A program made the translations under genes and the position numbers. A DNA stretch of 35,792 nt from assembly GCA_028279215.1 (NCBI GenBank), contig JANQOF010000076.1, positions 1 to 35,792 on the forward strand, read 5' to 3'. The notes beneath the pieces are model-generated. The model had not been told where the DNA came from, made no database searches, and worked only from the letters and a program-made list of their open reading frames with translations. This document shows positions 25,639 through 34,805 of this stretch, in pieces; position 1 is the stretch's first letter, and every line of letters begins with the position of its first letter. Source of the DNA: Pirellulales bacterium. Its GTDB lineage: Bacteria; Planctomycetota; Planctomycetia; Pirellulales; Lacipirellulaceae.

Positions 25639-26796
25639 ATGCAATCCAAACTTCTCCCATTCGCGTGGGTTACCTGCGGAGCGCTCGTCGCTTCCGTTGT
25701 ATTCCACTGGTCCTCGATTTCGAAGTTCGAACCAGTGGCAGACGCGAGTACGACCATCGCCACACCCACGGCACTTAAGCTATCGTCGAAGCCAAGCACG
25801 CATGCCGCCGAACTGACACCCGAGGAACGGGCGAACATTCGCGTGTACGAGGTGGCCAACCGAAGCGTGGTGAACATCGACACCCGCACCGAAAAGGTCG
25901 ATCCGTTTTTCATGCGACGCTACTCAGGTAGCGGCTCGGGATCAGGTTCGGTGTTGGACAAGAAGGGTCACATCTTGACCAACGCCCATGTGATCGAAAA
26001 CGCCCACGACATCGACGTCACTCTAGCCACCGGCGAATCATACGACGCCAAGCTCATTGGTCAGGACCGCGAACACGACATTGCGGTGCTGAAGATCGAA
26101 GCGCCCAGCGAAGAGTTGCATCCCCTCTCGCTCGGCAAGTCGGAAGGCCTGCGTGTCGGCCAGCAGGTATATGCGTTGGGCAACCCTTTTGGCTTGGAAG
26201 GCTCGCTGACTAAGGGCATCATCTCGAGTCTCAATCGTTCGATCGAAGGTCGCACCGGCCGGGAGATGCAATCGCTGATCCAAACCGACGCTGCGATGAA
26301 CCCAGGCAACTCGGGCGGACCGCTACTCGACTCGACGGCGCGGATGGTGGGCATGAACGTCGCCATCGCCACACGCACGGGGCAAAACACGGGCGTCGGT
26401 TTCGCCATCCCGGCCAACCGTATCCGCGCAATCGTGCCCGATTTAATCGAGCATGGTCATATTGTCCGGCCCGATCACGGCATCCTTGGGTTCCGCCAGT
26501 ATCCCGATCGCGGCGTGAAAATCTGGATGGTGCGTCCTGGCAGTCCTGCGGAGGAAGCCGGCTTACAAGCGATCCGTCAAGTCGAGCGGCGCCAGCAAGG
26601 CAACCGCGTGTATCAGACACGTACCGACGACATTTCACGGGGCGACTGGTTGATCGCCGTCGACGGAAAGAAGGTGAAGACAGCCAGCGACTTCTTGGCC
26701 ATCATGGACAGCTACAATCCGGGCGATACCGTGGAGCTCACGATCGTTCGCGATGGTCGGCAACAGGACGTCGAAATGACGCTTGGCGAGGAATGA
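25639..26796 (+). CDS. HtrA/DegP-like serine protease with one PDZ domain
   Basis: This 385-residue protein has an N-terminal signal anchor (about 8-23, FAWVTCGALVASVVF). The trypsin-like domain (about 65-270) has the full triad: His117 in LTNAHVIENA, Asp147 in REHDIAVLKIE and Ser225 in NPGNSGGPLLD. One PDZ domain follows (about 285-380), with an unusual charged insert (RQVERRQQGNRVYQTRTDDI). One PDZ and an anchor make it closer to DegS/HtrA-like proteins than to DegP. It probably acts in the periplasm on misfolded or regulatory substrates. The start at 25639 has AAGGA eight bases upstream; the 70-residue upstream extension looks non-coding. Confidence 0.93.
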   Translation: MQSKLLPFAWVTCGALVASVVFHWSSISKFEPVADASTTIATPTALKLSSKPSTHAAELTPEERANIRVYEVANRSVVNIDTRTEKVDPFFMRRYSGSGSGSGSVLDKKGHILTNAHVIENAHDIDVTLATGESYDAKLIGQDREHDIAVLKIEAPSEELHPLSLGKSEGLRVGQQVYALGNPFGLEGSLTKGIISSLNRSIEGRTGREMQSLIQTDAAMNPGNSGGPLLDSTARMVGMNVAIATRTGQNTGVGFAIPANRIRAIVPDLIEHGHIVRPDHGILGFRQYPDRGVKIWMVRPGSPAEEAGLQAIRQVERRQQGNRVYQTRTDDISRGDWLIAVDGKKVKTASDFLAIMDSYNPGDTVELTIVRDGRQQDVEMTLGEE

Positions 26797-26995
26797 TATC
26801 CGACGGGCGTCGACCGTGAGCCGAGTGCGCTGGCACCGGATGGTCGGGTGCGCGTCTTCGAGACTAGCGTATCCGAGGCTGGTGCCTACGGCTTACAATC
26901 TCGCTACTTTTCGATTGAAAGTAGGCCACGCATTTGATCGAATGGTTGGGTGCGTTGGCGGATGACGCGGTAGATGGTGGTGTCCGCGGTGGACG

Positions 26996-27225
26996 GGTTT
27001 TGCCCCAAGTGCGGGAAACCCTGGGGCAATACTCCGCGGATGCCGTGGTCGCGTGTTTCCGTAACTCTCGTGAAAACAAAGGGTTAGGGATTCGCCAGAG
27101 CGTGGATCGTGGAGAGTTTTGCCTCAACGAATCGTGTTTCACACTTAAGGAGTCGGGGCAAAACCCAAGACGTTGCGCCACAGCAACTTGCGACAACCGG
27201 TTTTGCCCCATTGGAGCAAAACCGG
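26996..27225. repeat. dispersed multi-hairpin repeat, copy 2
   Basis: This is the second copy of the element at 3421-3650. Module A (GGTTTTGCCCCAAGTGCGGG, 26996) has a worn partner GGGGCAATAC. Module B (GTTTTGCCTCAACGAATCGT, 27116) pairs with GGGGCAAAAC. Module C is a perfect 10-bp inverted repeat, CCGGTTTTGC (27197-27206) with GCAAAACCGG (27216-27225). Module spacings (119 and 203 bases) equal those of copy 1, although much of the sequence between has drifted. Confidence 0.75.
27197..27225 (-). terminator. possible terminator of tRNA-Ser
   Basis: The perfect 10-bp stem with a nine-base loop lies 28 bases past the tRNA 3' end on the minus strand and is followed by TTGTCG. The T-run is short, so confidence is limited. 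The same hairpin is module C of the dispersed repeat. Confidence 0.4.
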
Positions 27226-27253
27226 GGCAGTTGATCCTGCCGCTTACCAGAAG

Positions 27254-27335
27254 CGGAGGGCAAGGGACTCGAACCCTCAACCCCTTGCGGGGCAACTGAT
27301 TTCGAATCAGTCTGCTAGCCATTCGCATACCCTCC
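27254..27335 (-). tRNA. tRNA-Ser (anticodon CGA)
   Basis: On the minus strand GGAGGGT pairs with GCCCTCC in a full acceptor stem. The anticodon stem ACTGA/TCAGT encloses the loop TTCGAAA, giving anticodon CGA, which reads UCG serine codons. A long variable arm (GCCCCGCAAGGGGT) confirms a class II serine tRNA. The T arm is GAGGG-TTCGAGT-CCCTT. The discriminator is G and CCA is not encoded. Position 8 appears to be A instead of the usual T. Confidence 0.93.
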
Positions 27336-27373
27336 GGTTGCCGGTCGTTAGGTGATCGGCTGCGGTGCACGCA

Positions 27374-27402
27374 AGTTTAGCGGTGCGTTTCGTCGGAGAC
27401 AA
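27374..27402 (-). promoter_or_regulatory. candidate tRNA-Ser promoter
   Basis: On the minus strand TTGTCT (27402-27397), 17 bases and TAAACT (27379-27374) lie about 38 bases before the tRNA 5' end. Confidence 0.45.
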
Positions 27403-27627
27403 GCGACATCGACCGGGCGAATACGCCAGAAAAATCGGTACTTTCCATGCAACAAGCACGAGGCGGATCGAATATACAGACAGCACCTGGCGGGCCGAAT
27501 GTACGGGATTCCCGAAAGACGCGCACGAGGGCAGGCCGGTTCGCGTTGGCTCGACTTGCTAGCGTCGAACGTTCGATAGAGAGTTTATCCTCTCCAACTC
27601 TCCACCGTCCACATTCGAGACTCCCGC

Positions 27628-27915
27628 ATGGAACCCACCATCCGCATTGTGACTCGCGGCAGCAACGGCGAAATCCGGTCGAAGGATTACGAGCATTCCG
27701 ATTCGGTGCTGAAGATGCACACGCAAATCGGAATCGACGATTGCAGCACCGACCTGTCGCTACGCGGAATGCCTGTGTTCCGAGGACTCATTGGCCCGAT
27801 GCCCGAGGCGAAGGGCATCGTGCGGTACGAGTCGCCCGAGGTGTTCGAGACGCTCACCAAAGAGTGGAGCGCATCGGCGACGCCGAAACGACGCCGACGA
27901 CGAACCACTAGTTGA
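27628..27915 (+). CDS. small hypothetical protein, 95 residues
   Basis: This is a small soluble protein beginning MEPTIRIVTRGSNGEIRSKD. A central block, GIDDCSTDLSLRGMPVFRGL, precedes a region like PMPEAKGIVRYESPEVFETL and a basic tail (KRRRRRTTS). Codon use agrees with neighbouring genes, and the N-terminal beta-hairpin pattern looks real. The basic tail could bind nucleic acid. No strong ribosome binding site is seen. I do not recognise the family. Confidence 0.6.
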   Translation: MEPTIRIVTRGSNGEIRSKDYEHSDSVLKMHTQIGIDDCSTDLSLRGMPVFRGLIGPMPEAKGIVRYESPEVFETLTKEWSASATPKRRRRRTTS

Positions 27916-27949
27916 ACGAATCCGAAAGTTGGACCGGCACACTACTGCG

Positions 27950-28567
27950 CTATCGATAGTTGTTGGTAGTGGTCGACGCAGAACTCCATCCACTGGCGGT
28001 GCGCGGCGGGTCGCTTTGCATTTGCTGCCCACCAATCGGTGAGAGCGGCTTCGCGGCAACCGCCGTAGCTGGCTGACTCACCGTCGTGGGCGGGCTGTTC
28101 AGGGCCACCTTGTGTGTCGTCTCGACCGGCATGGACTTGTAGGTCGTAACCGGCGTTTGCACGGTTCGCGTGCCGGCCACCCAATTGGTGGTGGTCACCG
28201 GTACCTGCACGGTGGTAGGGCGGTTTTCCCACCGAGTGAACGGCTCGAGTTGGTGCTGCCAGTAGGGAGCGACGAACGGGTTAAGCACGCCACGACGTCG
28301 CGACACCCAGCGATACTCGGTAACGGGCGTGATGTGATTTTGCTGGTAGGTTTGATAGCTGGTGGCCACCTGCGGCGTGTACACTTGCTCGGTGCGAGTG
28401 TGCATCTCAGTGGTCGGCACTAACTGGTGGCTAACGCTACGCGTTTCCTGCCACCGCACGCCATTCGCGTCGGTAACAACGTTGGTGCTGGTTTGGCCGA
28501 AGGCAACTCCGGCAAGCGAGGCGAGACAAAGCGAAGCGAGAGCGACTGTACTGTTCCGGGTGCTCAT
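27950..28567 (-). CDS. secreted planctomycete-type protein rich in VPVTTY-like motifs
   Basis: This 205-residue protein has a clear signal peptide (STVALASLCLASLAGVAFGQ, cleaved near AFG-Q). The mature protein repeats short Tyr/Thr/Val motifs (TYQTYQQNHITPVTEYRWVS, TTVQVPVTTTNWVAGTRTVQ, TPVTTYKSMPVET), a style common in secreted planctomycete proteins. The middle RRRGVLNPFVAPYW is a further recognisable block. The tail is Ser/Thr/Ala-rich. GGAGGG lies nine bases before the ATG at 28567 and sets this start over an upstream in-frame ATG. It may be a surface or wall-associated protein; the function is unknown. Confidence 0.75.
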   Translation of the reverse strand: MSTRNSTVALASLCLASLAGVAFGQTSTNVVTDANGVRWQETRSVSHQLVPTTEMHTRTEQVYTPQVATSYQTYQQNHITPVTEYRWVSRRRGVLNPFVAPYWQHQLEPFTRWENRPTTVQVPVTTTNWVAGTRTVQTPVTTYKSMPVETTHKVALNSPPTTVSQPATAVAAKPLSPIGGQQMQSDPPRTASGWSSASTTTNNYR

Positions 28568-28616
28568 GGCTCGATTTCCCTCCATGGATATCGATGTTCG
28601 TGGGGGAGAAGATTCC

Positions 28617-28656
28617 ATTGCCAGCAACGGCTGTTCCATCGACCAGTGCTGGCAAT
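28617..28656. promoter_or_regulatory. perfect 10-bp dyad upstream of the secreted protein gene
   Basis: ATTGCCAGCA (28617-28626) and TGCTGGCAAT (28647-28656) are perfect inverted copies with a 20-base spacer. They lie 50-90 bases before the minus-strand start at 28567. The spacing suits a dimeric repressor or activator on one DNA face, or a leader hairpin. Confidence 0.5.
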
Positions 28657-28683
28657 ACGCACACTAATGGTGTATCGGCAAAC

Positions 28684-28710
28684 GGCTCGCCCGGTCATTA
28701 CCGGGCAGCC
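28684..28710. promoter_or_regulatory. strong GC-rich hairpin in the divergent region
   Basis: GCCCGGT-CATT-ACCGGGC (28689-28706) is perfect, and GGCT/AGCC extend it after one bulged base. It sits between the divergent secreted-protein and Trm112-like genes. No T-run follows in either direction. Confidence 0.4.
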
Positions 28711-28856
28711 GGGAGGAATGCGGGATGCGGCACCCATCGGGCCGCGGCAAATCGTTGCGCGATGGGGTCTTAGTCGCCCGCCCTGGCTTGCGATATTTTT
28801 TTCAATCGATCAGCTTATTGCAAAACGACGCCGGCTTTACCCCGCCAAACGCTAGC

Positions 28857-29147
28857 ATGCTGCCACAATTGCAACTCGAACAACTCCGCTGCCCGGTAAC
28901 CGGTGGAACACTAGCATGGTTGGCCGACGATCGGCTGCAACAACTGCGGCGGGCCATTGATGAGCAGTGGATCGTCAACCGAGCAGGGGATCTCGTTACC
29001 GAAATGCCAGATGCAGCACTTGTATGCACAAACGAGAGCTTGGCCTACCCGGTCCGCAATGGTATCCCAGCGTTGGTTCCCGGCGTGGCAATCGAACTAG
29101 GCCAATTACCCGATGTGGTGACTCATAAGCGAGGCGAACATGGCTGA
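28857..29147 (+). CDS. Trm112-like (UPF0434) protein with an incomplete zinc motif
   Basis: In this 96-residue protein the opening [17 protein letters not shown] and later [20 protein letters not shown] follow the Trm112/YcaR family (CPxCxGxL ... LxCxxxxLAYPxRxGIPxLL). The second Cys of the first pair is Thr (CPVT). One Cys remains in each half, so a normal zinc site is doubtful. In other organisms Trm112-type proteins help or stabilise methyltransferases; the bacterial role is little known. The gene overlaps the next one by 8 bp, which suggests translational coupling with the HIT protein. Confidence 0.75.
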   Translation: MLPQLQLEQLRCPVTGGTLAWLADDRLQQLRRAIDEQWIVNRAGDLVTEMPDAALVCTNESLAYPVRNGIPALVPGVAIELGQLPDVVTHKRGEHG

Positions 29148-29481
29148 AACCATCTTCAGTAAGATCATTGCCAAAGAAATCCCAGCGAGCATTGTGTACG
29201 AAGACGACCAGTGCTTGGCGTTTCATGACGTTGCCCCGCAGGCGCCAACGCATGTGCTGGTGATTCCCAAGAAAGAGATTGCATCGCTTGATGACCTTTC
29301 GGACAACGACGAACCGCTCGTAGGCCATATGTGGATGGTGATTTGTAACCTGGCGCGGGAACTGCAGTTGGGCGACGGCTATCGCGTGGTAGTGAACTGC
29401 GGCCGCGACGGCGGGCAATCGGTCGACCACTTACACTTTCACCTGCTCGGCGGCCGCAGCCTGACGTGGCCGCCCGGGTAG
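29140..29481 (+). CDS. HIT family (HINT-like) nucleotide hydrolase
   Basis: This 113-residue protein is the compact HINT form. The family opening [20 protein letters not shown], then [10 protein letters not shown] and the histidine triad HLHFHLLGG near the C-terminus are all present. HINT proteins hydrolyse adenosine phosphoramidates and aminoacyl-AMPs; the physiological substrate is uncertain. The ATG lies inside the end of the Trm112-like gene. The stop is one base from the stop of the convergent OYE-family gene. Confidence 0.95.
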   Translation: MAETIFSKIIAKEIPASIVYEDDQCLAFHDVAPQAPTHVLVIPKKEIASLDDLSDNDEPLVGHMWMVICNLARELQLGDGYRVVVNCGRDGGQSVDHLHFHLLGGRSLTWPPG

Positions 29482-29482
29482 G

Positions 29483-30934
29483 TCACTTGCCTTTAATCTC
29501 ACCCTTGATTTCAACCAATTGTTGGTACTCGGGCATCGCCTTGTAGAACGGATCGAGCGGGTAGCAGCCGCTCACCAATCCATTTCGCGGAGCCGTTGTG
29601 CAGTCGCTGAACGTGCGGCAGATTTTCTTGTTAGCCAGTTCGCGACCAGCGAGCACGTCGGCGGGCAGTTCGGGATACGAAAGAACCATGCGGCCCAGAC
29701 CGACGAAGTCGGTCATTCCGCCCGCGATCGCCGCCTGACCGACGTTCGGAAGCCACTGTTGCAGATAGGTGTAACCAGAACCAACCACAACGAGATTTGG
29801 GCAAGCCTGCTTGAGCTTGGCCGTCACCGCAATTTGCCGGGCGACGCCAACCAGCGGGTCCTCGGGTGGCGAGTAGCCGTCCGAGGGCGGGAACAACGCC
29901 GGTCGCTGATAGTGCGGATTGTAGTACGGGCTGCCGACCGAGATGCATACCATGGGAATTTCGAGTTCTTCAAGCAGTTTGAGGAAGCGGATTGGCTCAG
30001 CCAAATCGACGTCGAGCCCAGTACCGTCGCCGCCGAATGCGTGGGCATACCTACCGTCCGACTCAAACTGCGGCACACCCCGTCCGTCTTCGCCCGGCTT
30101 GAACGGCGGCCAGTCGACCGCGCTCAGTCGTACCGACAGCTGCAACTCCGGGCATTTCGACCGCAGGCGGGTTGTTACCTCGCGCAGGAAACGGGTGCGG
30201 TTCTCGAAACTTCCGCCGAACGGGCCGGCGCGGTCGAAGGCGCTAAGAAATTCGTGGCCGAGGTAGCCGTGGCAGTGCTTGATGTCGACGAAGTCGTACC
30301 CCAGTTCAGCGGCCGCCACACCCGCGTCGACGAACGTGTCGATCAAGGCATTGATCTCGCGATCGGTAAGCAAGTGCAGCGAATCCTCGACACCGAATTT
30401 CTTATCGAGTACGGGATGGCGATACAAGACCTGGGGCTCGAGTCGCTTCTTGCCGTTTGGGCGGGCAAACCTGCCGGAATGGGTGAGCTGCAAGCCGATC
30501 AGCAAGTCATCGGTGGTACCGAACTGCTTCTGGTGTTCATCGAGGAGAATCGTACGCAATTCGCCAATGGCCTGGCGGCTACCGTCGTTCATCCATACTT
30601 GGTTGGGATTCGCCCGGCCTTCGTGCGCGACGGCCACCGCCTCACCACCCCAGATCAGTTTGGCTCCACTAGCGCCGAAATTCCGCCACCGCCTCCGCGT
30701 GAGGTCCGATGGATTGCCATCCAACTCGCCGTCCCAACCCTCCATCGGCAAGACGCAGAAGCGATTGCCAATCGTCCGACGAGCCACTTTCAATGTCTGG
30801 CCAAGGGGGGAGTCGCTGCCCGACATCAGCTCGGCGTCGAATGGCATCTCGACTCCCAGCGTCTTCAAATGGTCTCGAAGATCGTCAGCCGTGCGGAGCT
30901 TTGCGACGCGAGTATAACTGGGAGCTTTGGACAT
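29483..30934 (-). CDS. NADH:flavin oxidoreductase, Old Yellow Enzyme family
   Basis: This 483-residue TIM-barrel flavoenzyme has FMN-binding blocks [14 protein letters not shown] near the N-terminus, [12 protein letters not shown], and a late [12 protein letters not shown] / [16 protein letters not shown]. The substrate/FMN region reads [20 protein letters not shown], where the usual HGAH/HxxH pair is CHGYLGH. The C-terminal [20 protein letters not shown], then GCYPLDPFY, resembles the Cys-rich region of the 2,4-dienoyl-CoA reductase group, but the spacing is not that of a normal 4Fe-4S site. The extra NAD/FAD domain is absent. The substrate is unknown. The gene lies downstream of the lipase on the same strand (121-base gap). 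Confidence 0.88.
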   Translation of the reverse strand: MSKAPSYTRVAKLRTADDLRDHLKTLGVEMPFDAELMSGSDSPLGQTLKVARRTIGNRFCVLPMEGWDGELDGNPSDLTRRRWRNFGASGAKLIWGGEAVAVAHEGRANPNQVWMNDGSRQAIGELRTILLDEHQKQFGTTDDLLIGLQLTHSGRFARPNGKKRLEPQVLYRHPVLDKKFGVEDSLHLLTDREINALIDTFVDAGVAAAELGYDFVDIKHCHGYLGHEFLSAFDRAGPFGGSFENRTRFLREVTTRLRSKCPELQLSVRLSAVDWPPFKPGEDGRGVPQFESDGRYAHAFGGDGTGLDVDLAEPIRFLKLLEELEIPMVCISVGSPYYNPHYQRPALFPPSDGYSPPEDPLVGVARQIAVTAKLKQACPNLVVVGSGYTYLQQWLPNVGQAAIAGGMTDFVGLGRMVLSYPELPADVLAGRELANKKICRTFSDCTTAPRNGLVSGCYPLDPFYKAMPEYQQLVEIKGEIKGK

Positions 30935-31055
30935 TGAGTCACAGGTTGATCAAAGCGAGAAACTGAGATTGCGAGTAAGTGGACCAGTATCACATCCGAT
31001 GCACAATGACTTGCACGGCAAGCCTTATAAGTTAGACCGATATCGACCGAGCTTG

Positions 31056-32012
31056 TCATCCCTGCTTGGGAGCGTCGACCGGTTTCCGCTTGGACTTCGT
31101 ATGGTCGACAAAGTGGGGATACGGAATCGAACTGGCGCGGCGTTGCTGCCTGCGCTCGGCCAAGTTCTCGCGGTCGCGAGCGGGTTCTTCTTGCTCGATT
31201 GCTCGCCAGATGCCTTCGATATAGCCCACCAAATTGTGGTCGGAGAAATGATCAACGCGAAAGCGGAGAAGTCCTTTGAGAAACCCACGCCAGCGGTCGC
31301 GGAATCTCCACCACCCGCGAAGGTCGCGCAAGCGACCGACATTGTCGAGATACAACTCCTTACCGGCGTGTCGATACCCGAGCCAGGTCGGGGGCACCCG
31401 CGGCACGATGTCGTTGTTGTTCACCCAACGGTAATAGTTCAGCCGAACGTAATTCACGTAGCGACGGTCGCCAACTCGTGGCGCGCCGTAAGTAAACAAC
31501 CCCGACGGGCTCGATGGAATGTGCGACAATTTGCACCGTCCGGCACAAATGGCCGCCATGGCACCGCCGAGCGAGTGACCGGCGAACCACAACGTGCGCT
31601 CGTTGTTCAAGAGTGCCTGCTCAAGCCGAGGCCACAAGTCGTCGACCTCGCGTTTGAAGCCACGGTGCACGTGCCCCACGGTTTCGGCCACGGCGGAGAC
31701 AGCATCCAAATCGGCCTGAATGTCGTTCCACTCGTGCGGCTCGGTGCCGCGGCACACAACCACGGCGTCGATGTCGTTGCCAAATATGTACGCCTGGGCG
31801 CCATCGCGATCGTAGTATCGTACATCGTCGAGGCCCATCTCGTTGGCAAACGTGCCCGCCTCGCCGCGTGGCATGTAAGAGATGTACGACAACTCGGCAA
31901 ACAGCAGCGATTGCCGCAACAGACTCATCTCGGCAATCGGCCCAGTGACGATCGAGCGAAGCGTAAACGTGCTTGCGTCGTCGTGATTGGATTGGTCGAT
32001 CGGTTCGGCCAT
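31056..32012 (-). CDS. class 3 lipase family protein
   Basis: This 318-residue protein is an alpha/beta hydrolase of the fungal lipase-like class 3 family. The nucleophile elbow LWFAGHSLGGAMA has Ser147; Asp201 (VNNNDIVPRVPP) and His259 (DHFSDHNLVGYIEGI) complete the triad. VVVCRGTEPHEWNDI is the family's oxyanion-side block. There is no signal peptide, so it may be cytoplasmic or leave by an unusual route. The C-terminal 50 residues are basic and disordered. It likely hydrolyses acylglycerols or other esters. A long reading frame on the opposite strand is a shadow of this gene. Confidence 0.92.
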   Translation of the reverse strand: MAEPIDQSNHDDASTFTLRSIVTGPIAEMSLLRQSLLFAELSYISYMPRGEAGTFANEMGLDDVRYYDRDGAQAYIFGNDIDAVVVCRGTEPHEWNDIQADLDAVSAVAETVGHVHRGFKREVDDLWPRLEQALLNNERTLWFAGHSLGGAMAAICAGRCKLSHIPSSPSGLFTYGAPRVGDRRYVNYVRLNYYRWVNNNDIVPRVPPTWLGYRHAGKELYLDNVGRLRDLRGWWRFRDRWRGFLKGLLRFRVDHFSDHNLVGYIEGIWRAIEQEEPARDRENLAERRQQRRASSIPYPHFVDHTKSKRKPVDAPKQG

Positions 32013-32141
32013 CTTCGCGTGCCAAGCCAGCTAGAGTGGAGCTTCCGAACTGCCAGCGGCTGCCGGAGCGTTCATGCACAAGACCCTGATTCTAGCCACC
32101 GATCGTGGCGGTCTCAAGCGACTTGGGCTGCCGACACCGCG

Positions 32142-33686
32142 TTACTTGGCGTTCGCGTCGCGCAAACGTTCGTTCCACCATTCGCGGGCTGTCTCGATTT
32201 GCGTCGAACTAGAACTGGCTTGCTTTTCGCCGCGCTGTTGCAGCTCGTCGAGCCAAAACAAGAAGAACTCCACCGACGCGCGGCTGATGCGCGGTCCGTT
32301 GGGCGACTCCACATAGTAGGGTGCGGTCAACGCGAACTGGTATCGGTTTCGATTGCTGGTCGCCGCTCGCACGGCGAACCACCCACTTTGGTCGAAGGAC
32401 ACTGGCGGCAATTGGCCCCCCTTCGAGGCCCAGTCAGAAAGGCGAACCTCGGCATCGACTTGGCCGTCTTTGATGATTTCCAAGTACTCAACGGGTGTAC
32501 GGCTAGCAAGATTCATGGCGATCCGAAAGTCGATCGTCTCGCCCAAGTTCACGGCAAATACGGTGCCCGGCGAGTCGCCACCGACCGATGGTCGAACCAG
32601 CGGGCCGTTGGTAATCACTGTTGAACCACGGTCGATCCCTTTCCACCACGCGTCGCCACTAAACTCGCTTGGCACGTAAACGTAAGTCCGATTTGTGCCG
32701 AGCGGACTGTTGTTGCTTCCGGAACCGCTGCCTGCGACTGGTGAAAGTCGTACACCTGCATTCAGCAGGTGAAAGTAAATCGCCTGCCCCCATCGCGCAA
32801 GTCCCTGCTTCCCAGGATAAAACGTCTTGTCTCGTTGACGACCGTTAGGATCTTGATCCGCTACGCCACGATCCTCGTTTTGTCTGGTAAGAAGACAAAG
32901 TGCGTCGAGTTGGCCACTGGCGATCCACACTGGCAGATCCCACGCAGTAGGCGTCGCGGCTACGACTCGCATTCCTTCGCGCCGCGCGGATTCGATCACT
33001 CCGAGCGACGTGGCATCGGGCTCGATCTCGAAAGGTGGTTTCTCAAGTAGACTGTCACTGACCAAGAGCAGTGAACCGCCTGCCAACTCTACAAAAGCGG
33101 TGTACGCGCCAAGATATCGACCGTCGGCGTATTCCGACGAAGCATCCACGTCCTTGCGAACGGTAGCATGCGACGACTGCCATTTGCCGCGCTCGTAGTG
33201 CCAGGCGATCGTGGACACATAGTCGAGTCCCTCGGCCGCGGCCATGATCGGAAGATCTCGCGCGCTGCGGGTCGCGTCCAGGTCGCCCGCGAACCATCCT
33301 TCGTCGCCCAAGTTGGCGAAGCGTCGCATCTCGATCGTTTTGCTGTCGTCGGCATGACGCTTGATCTCGAAGTCGCCCGACTGGGTGCGATACTCGGTGC
33401 CGGCGTCGAGACTAAACAGGTAGGTGCCGCGACGCAGTCCCAAGGTCACGCTGCCGGGCAAATAGAAGTGATCGCCAAGGGCACCCACGCCAATCCCGCG
33501 AGTTGGGAATTTACGCCCGCGATCACGGGTTAGCCGCACGCGTACCGGTAGCGGCTGCCGAGTCTTGCTATCTAGTATCTCCAGGCGCAGTTCGCCATCG
33601 GGTGCTGCGACCGCGACCGTTCCCTCGCTCAGCAATCTAAGCAAGGCAATCGCGACAACTAGGCAAGTTTTGGCGAGGTTGTGCAT
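32142..33686 (-). CDS. secreted CehA/McbA-like protein lacking the usual metal motif
   Basis: This 514-residue protein has a signal peptide ([19 protein letters not shown]), then a carboxypeptidase-regulatory-like beta domain (about 30-120, [20 protein letters not shown]). The rest follows the CehA/McbA family of PHP-type metallohydrolases: [46 protein letters not shown] and [11 protein letters not shown]. Members normally carry GDxHxH at the first motif; here it is GDLDAT, so both metal histidines are missing. A working metal centre is doubtful. It may be a non-catalytic binding protein. It is first in a minus-strand run with the lipase (129-base gap) and the OYE-family gene. Confidence 0.75.
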   Translation of the reverse strand: MHNLAKTCLVVAIALLRLLSEGTVAVAAPDGELRLEILDSKTRQPLPVRVRLTRDRGRKFPTRGIGVGALGDHFYLPGSVTLGLRRGTYLFSLDAGTEYRTQSGDFEIKRHADDSKTIEMRRFANLGDEGWFAGDLDATRSARDLPIMAAAEGLDYVSTIAWHYERGKWQSSHATVRKDVDASSEYADGRYLGAYTAFVELAGGSLLLVSDSLLEKPPFEIEPDATSLGVIESARREGMRVVAATPTAWDLPVWIASGQLDALCLLTRQNEDRGVADQDPNGRQRDKTFYPGKQGLARWGQAIYFHLLNAGVRLSPVAGSGSGSNNSPLGTNRTYVYVPSEFSGDAWWKGIDRGSTVITNGPLVRPSVGGDSPGTVFAVNLGETIDFRIAMNLASRTPVEYLEIIKDGQVDAEVRLSDWASKGGQLPPVSFDQSGWFAVRAATSNRNRYQFALTAPYYVESPNGPRISRASVEFFLFWLDELQQRGEKQASSSSTQIETAREWWNERLRDANAK

Positions 33687-33854
33687 GCCTTAAGTCTAGC
33701 ACGGGCGACACGCGGCGTTTGGGCGATTTCGTCGCTACAAAACGCAGCCAAGGCGGGTAAAATATACCCGTATCGTGTGTCACTTGCCGTCTACCGGCCC
33801 ATCCACGCGGTACTTCCCACACCGAAATTTGGACGAATCGAACGACCACTGCGA

Positions 33855-34805
33855 ATGGAAACGGACCCCTACCAAACTCTCGGCGTCGACCGCGGAGCGT
33901 CGCAAGAGGAGATCAGCAAGGCCTACCGAGAGCTGGCGCGCAAGTACCATCCCGACTTGAATCCCGACGACGAATCGGCCAAGAAGCACTTCCAAGCGGT
34001 GCAGTCGGCGTTCGACGTGTTGGGCGACGAGAAAAAGCGGAAAATGTACGACCGTTACGGTGCTGGGTACGAATCGATGGGCAGCGGCACGGGTCCGCGG
34101 CCACAAGGTTGGCCCGCTGGCGAATCCGGTAATGTCGAGTTCGACTTAAATGATCTGTTCGGTGGGGGTGGTGCAGACGGCGGCGCCGGCGGGTTCGCCG
34201 ACCTGTTCAAGCATTTCTCGCGTGGCGGCACCCAAGCTCCGTCGCGGCCCCGTGAGCAACGTGGTGCCGATTTGGAGTACGAACTCACGGTACCGTTCGC
34301 CACTGCGGTAAACGGTGGCAAAGCTTCTGTCTCGCTACGCCGCGCCAGTGGCAAGAACGAAACAATCTCCGTGAAGATTCCTGCCGGCATCGAAGACGGC
34401 AAGAAGATCCGACTGCGTGGGCAAGGCGAACAGAGCCCAACCGGCGGGCCAGCCGGCGACATCTTGATCACCGTGCGCGTCGCGCCGCACCCATGCTTTA
34501 CGCGTTCGGGCAAGCGGTTGGATGTTACGGTGCCCGTCACGCTTGCCGAAGCGGTCGAAGGTGCGAAGATCGACGTACCTACGCCACACGGAACGGTGTC
34601 GGTTGCGATTCCACCGAATACGTCGAGCGGCAAAAAACTGCGACTACGCGGCCAAGGGGTAAAACCAGCAAGTGGCGAACCAGGCGACCTGTATGCCGAC
34701 ATTCAAATCGTACTTCCAAGCGGTTTGAACGATGAGCAGCGAGCCCAACTGGTCGAGCTTGCGAAATCGGACACGCGCGACCCACGTGGACAACTGCAAT
34801 GGTGA
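33855..34805 (+). CDS. CbpA/DnaJ-type co-chaperone (no zinc domain)
   Basis: This 316-residue protein has an N-terminal J domain (about 4-68: [20 protein letters not shown]) with the HPD tripeptide at 32-34. A Gly/Phe-rich linker follows (about 95-130, [13 protein letters not shown]). The two C-terminal beta domains are clear (about 140-290: [54 protein letters not shown]). The cysteine-rich zinc domain of DnaJ is missing, so this is a class B co-chaperone such as CbpA. It stimulates DnaK and holds unfolded substrates. The start at 33855 gives the normal N-terminus. The next gene overlaps its stop by 7 bp. Confidence 0.93.
   Translation: METDPYQTLGVDRGASQEEISKAYRELARKYHPDLNPDDESAKKHFQAVQSAFDVLGDEKKRKMYDRYGAGYESMGSGTGPRPQGWPAGESGNVEFDLNDLFGGGGADGGAGGFADLFKHFSRGGTQAPSRPREQRGADLEYELTVPFATAVNGGKASVSLRRASGKNETISVKIPAGIEDGKKIRLRGQGEQSPTGGPAGDILITVRVAPHPCFTRSGKRLDVTVPVTLAEAVEGAKIDVPTPHGTVSVAIPPNTSSGKKLRLRGQGVKPASGEPGDLYADIQIVLPSGLNDEQRAQLVELAKSDTRDPRGQLQW

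Larger units (their letters stand above)
26797..27253. other. intergenic region after htrA with hairpins and the second repeat copy
   Basis: No gene is supported here. A small dyad, CTACTTT (26904-26910) / AAAGTAG (26918-26924), may help end htrA transcription. The rest is mostly the multi-hairpin repeat starting at 26996. Confidence 0.5.

Noticed and set aside
27336-27627. gene between the tRNA and the small hypothetical
   Set aside because: Open frames here are short, basic and motif-free; only the tRNA promoter is supported.
29519-30937. 472-codon open frame on the plus strand
   Set aside because: It mirrors the OYE-family gene on the minus strand; composition (Arg/Val/Gln-rich, no motif) is typical of a shadow frame.
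30927-32624. 565-codon open frame on the plus strand
   Set aside because: It is antisense to the class 3 lipase and CehA-like genes, which have clear motifs, signal peptide and catalytic residues. The translation has no recognisable domain and reflects high-GC codon bias.
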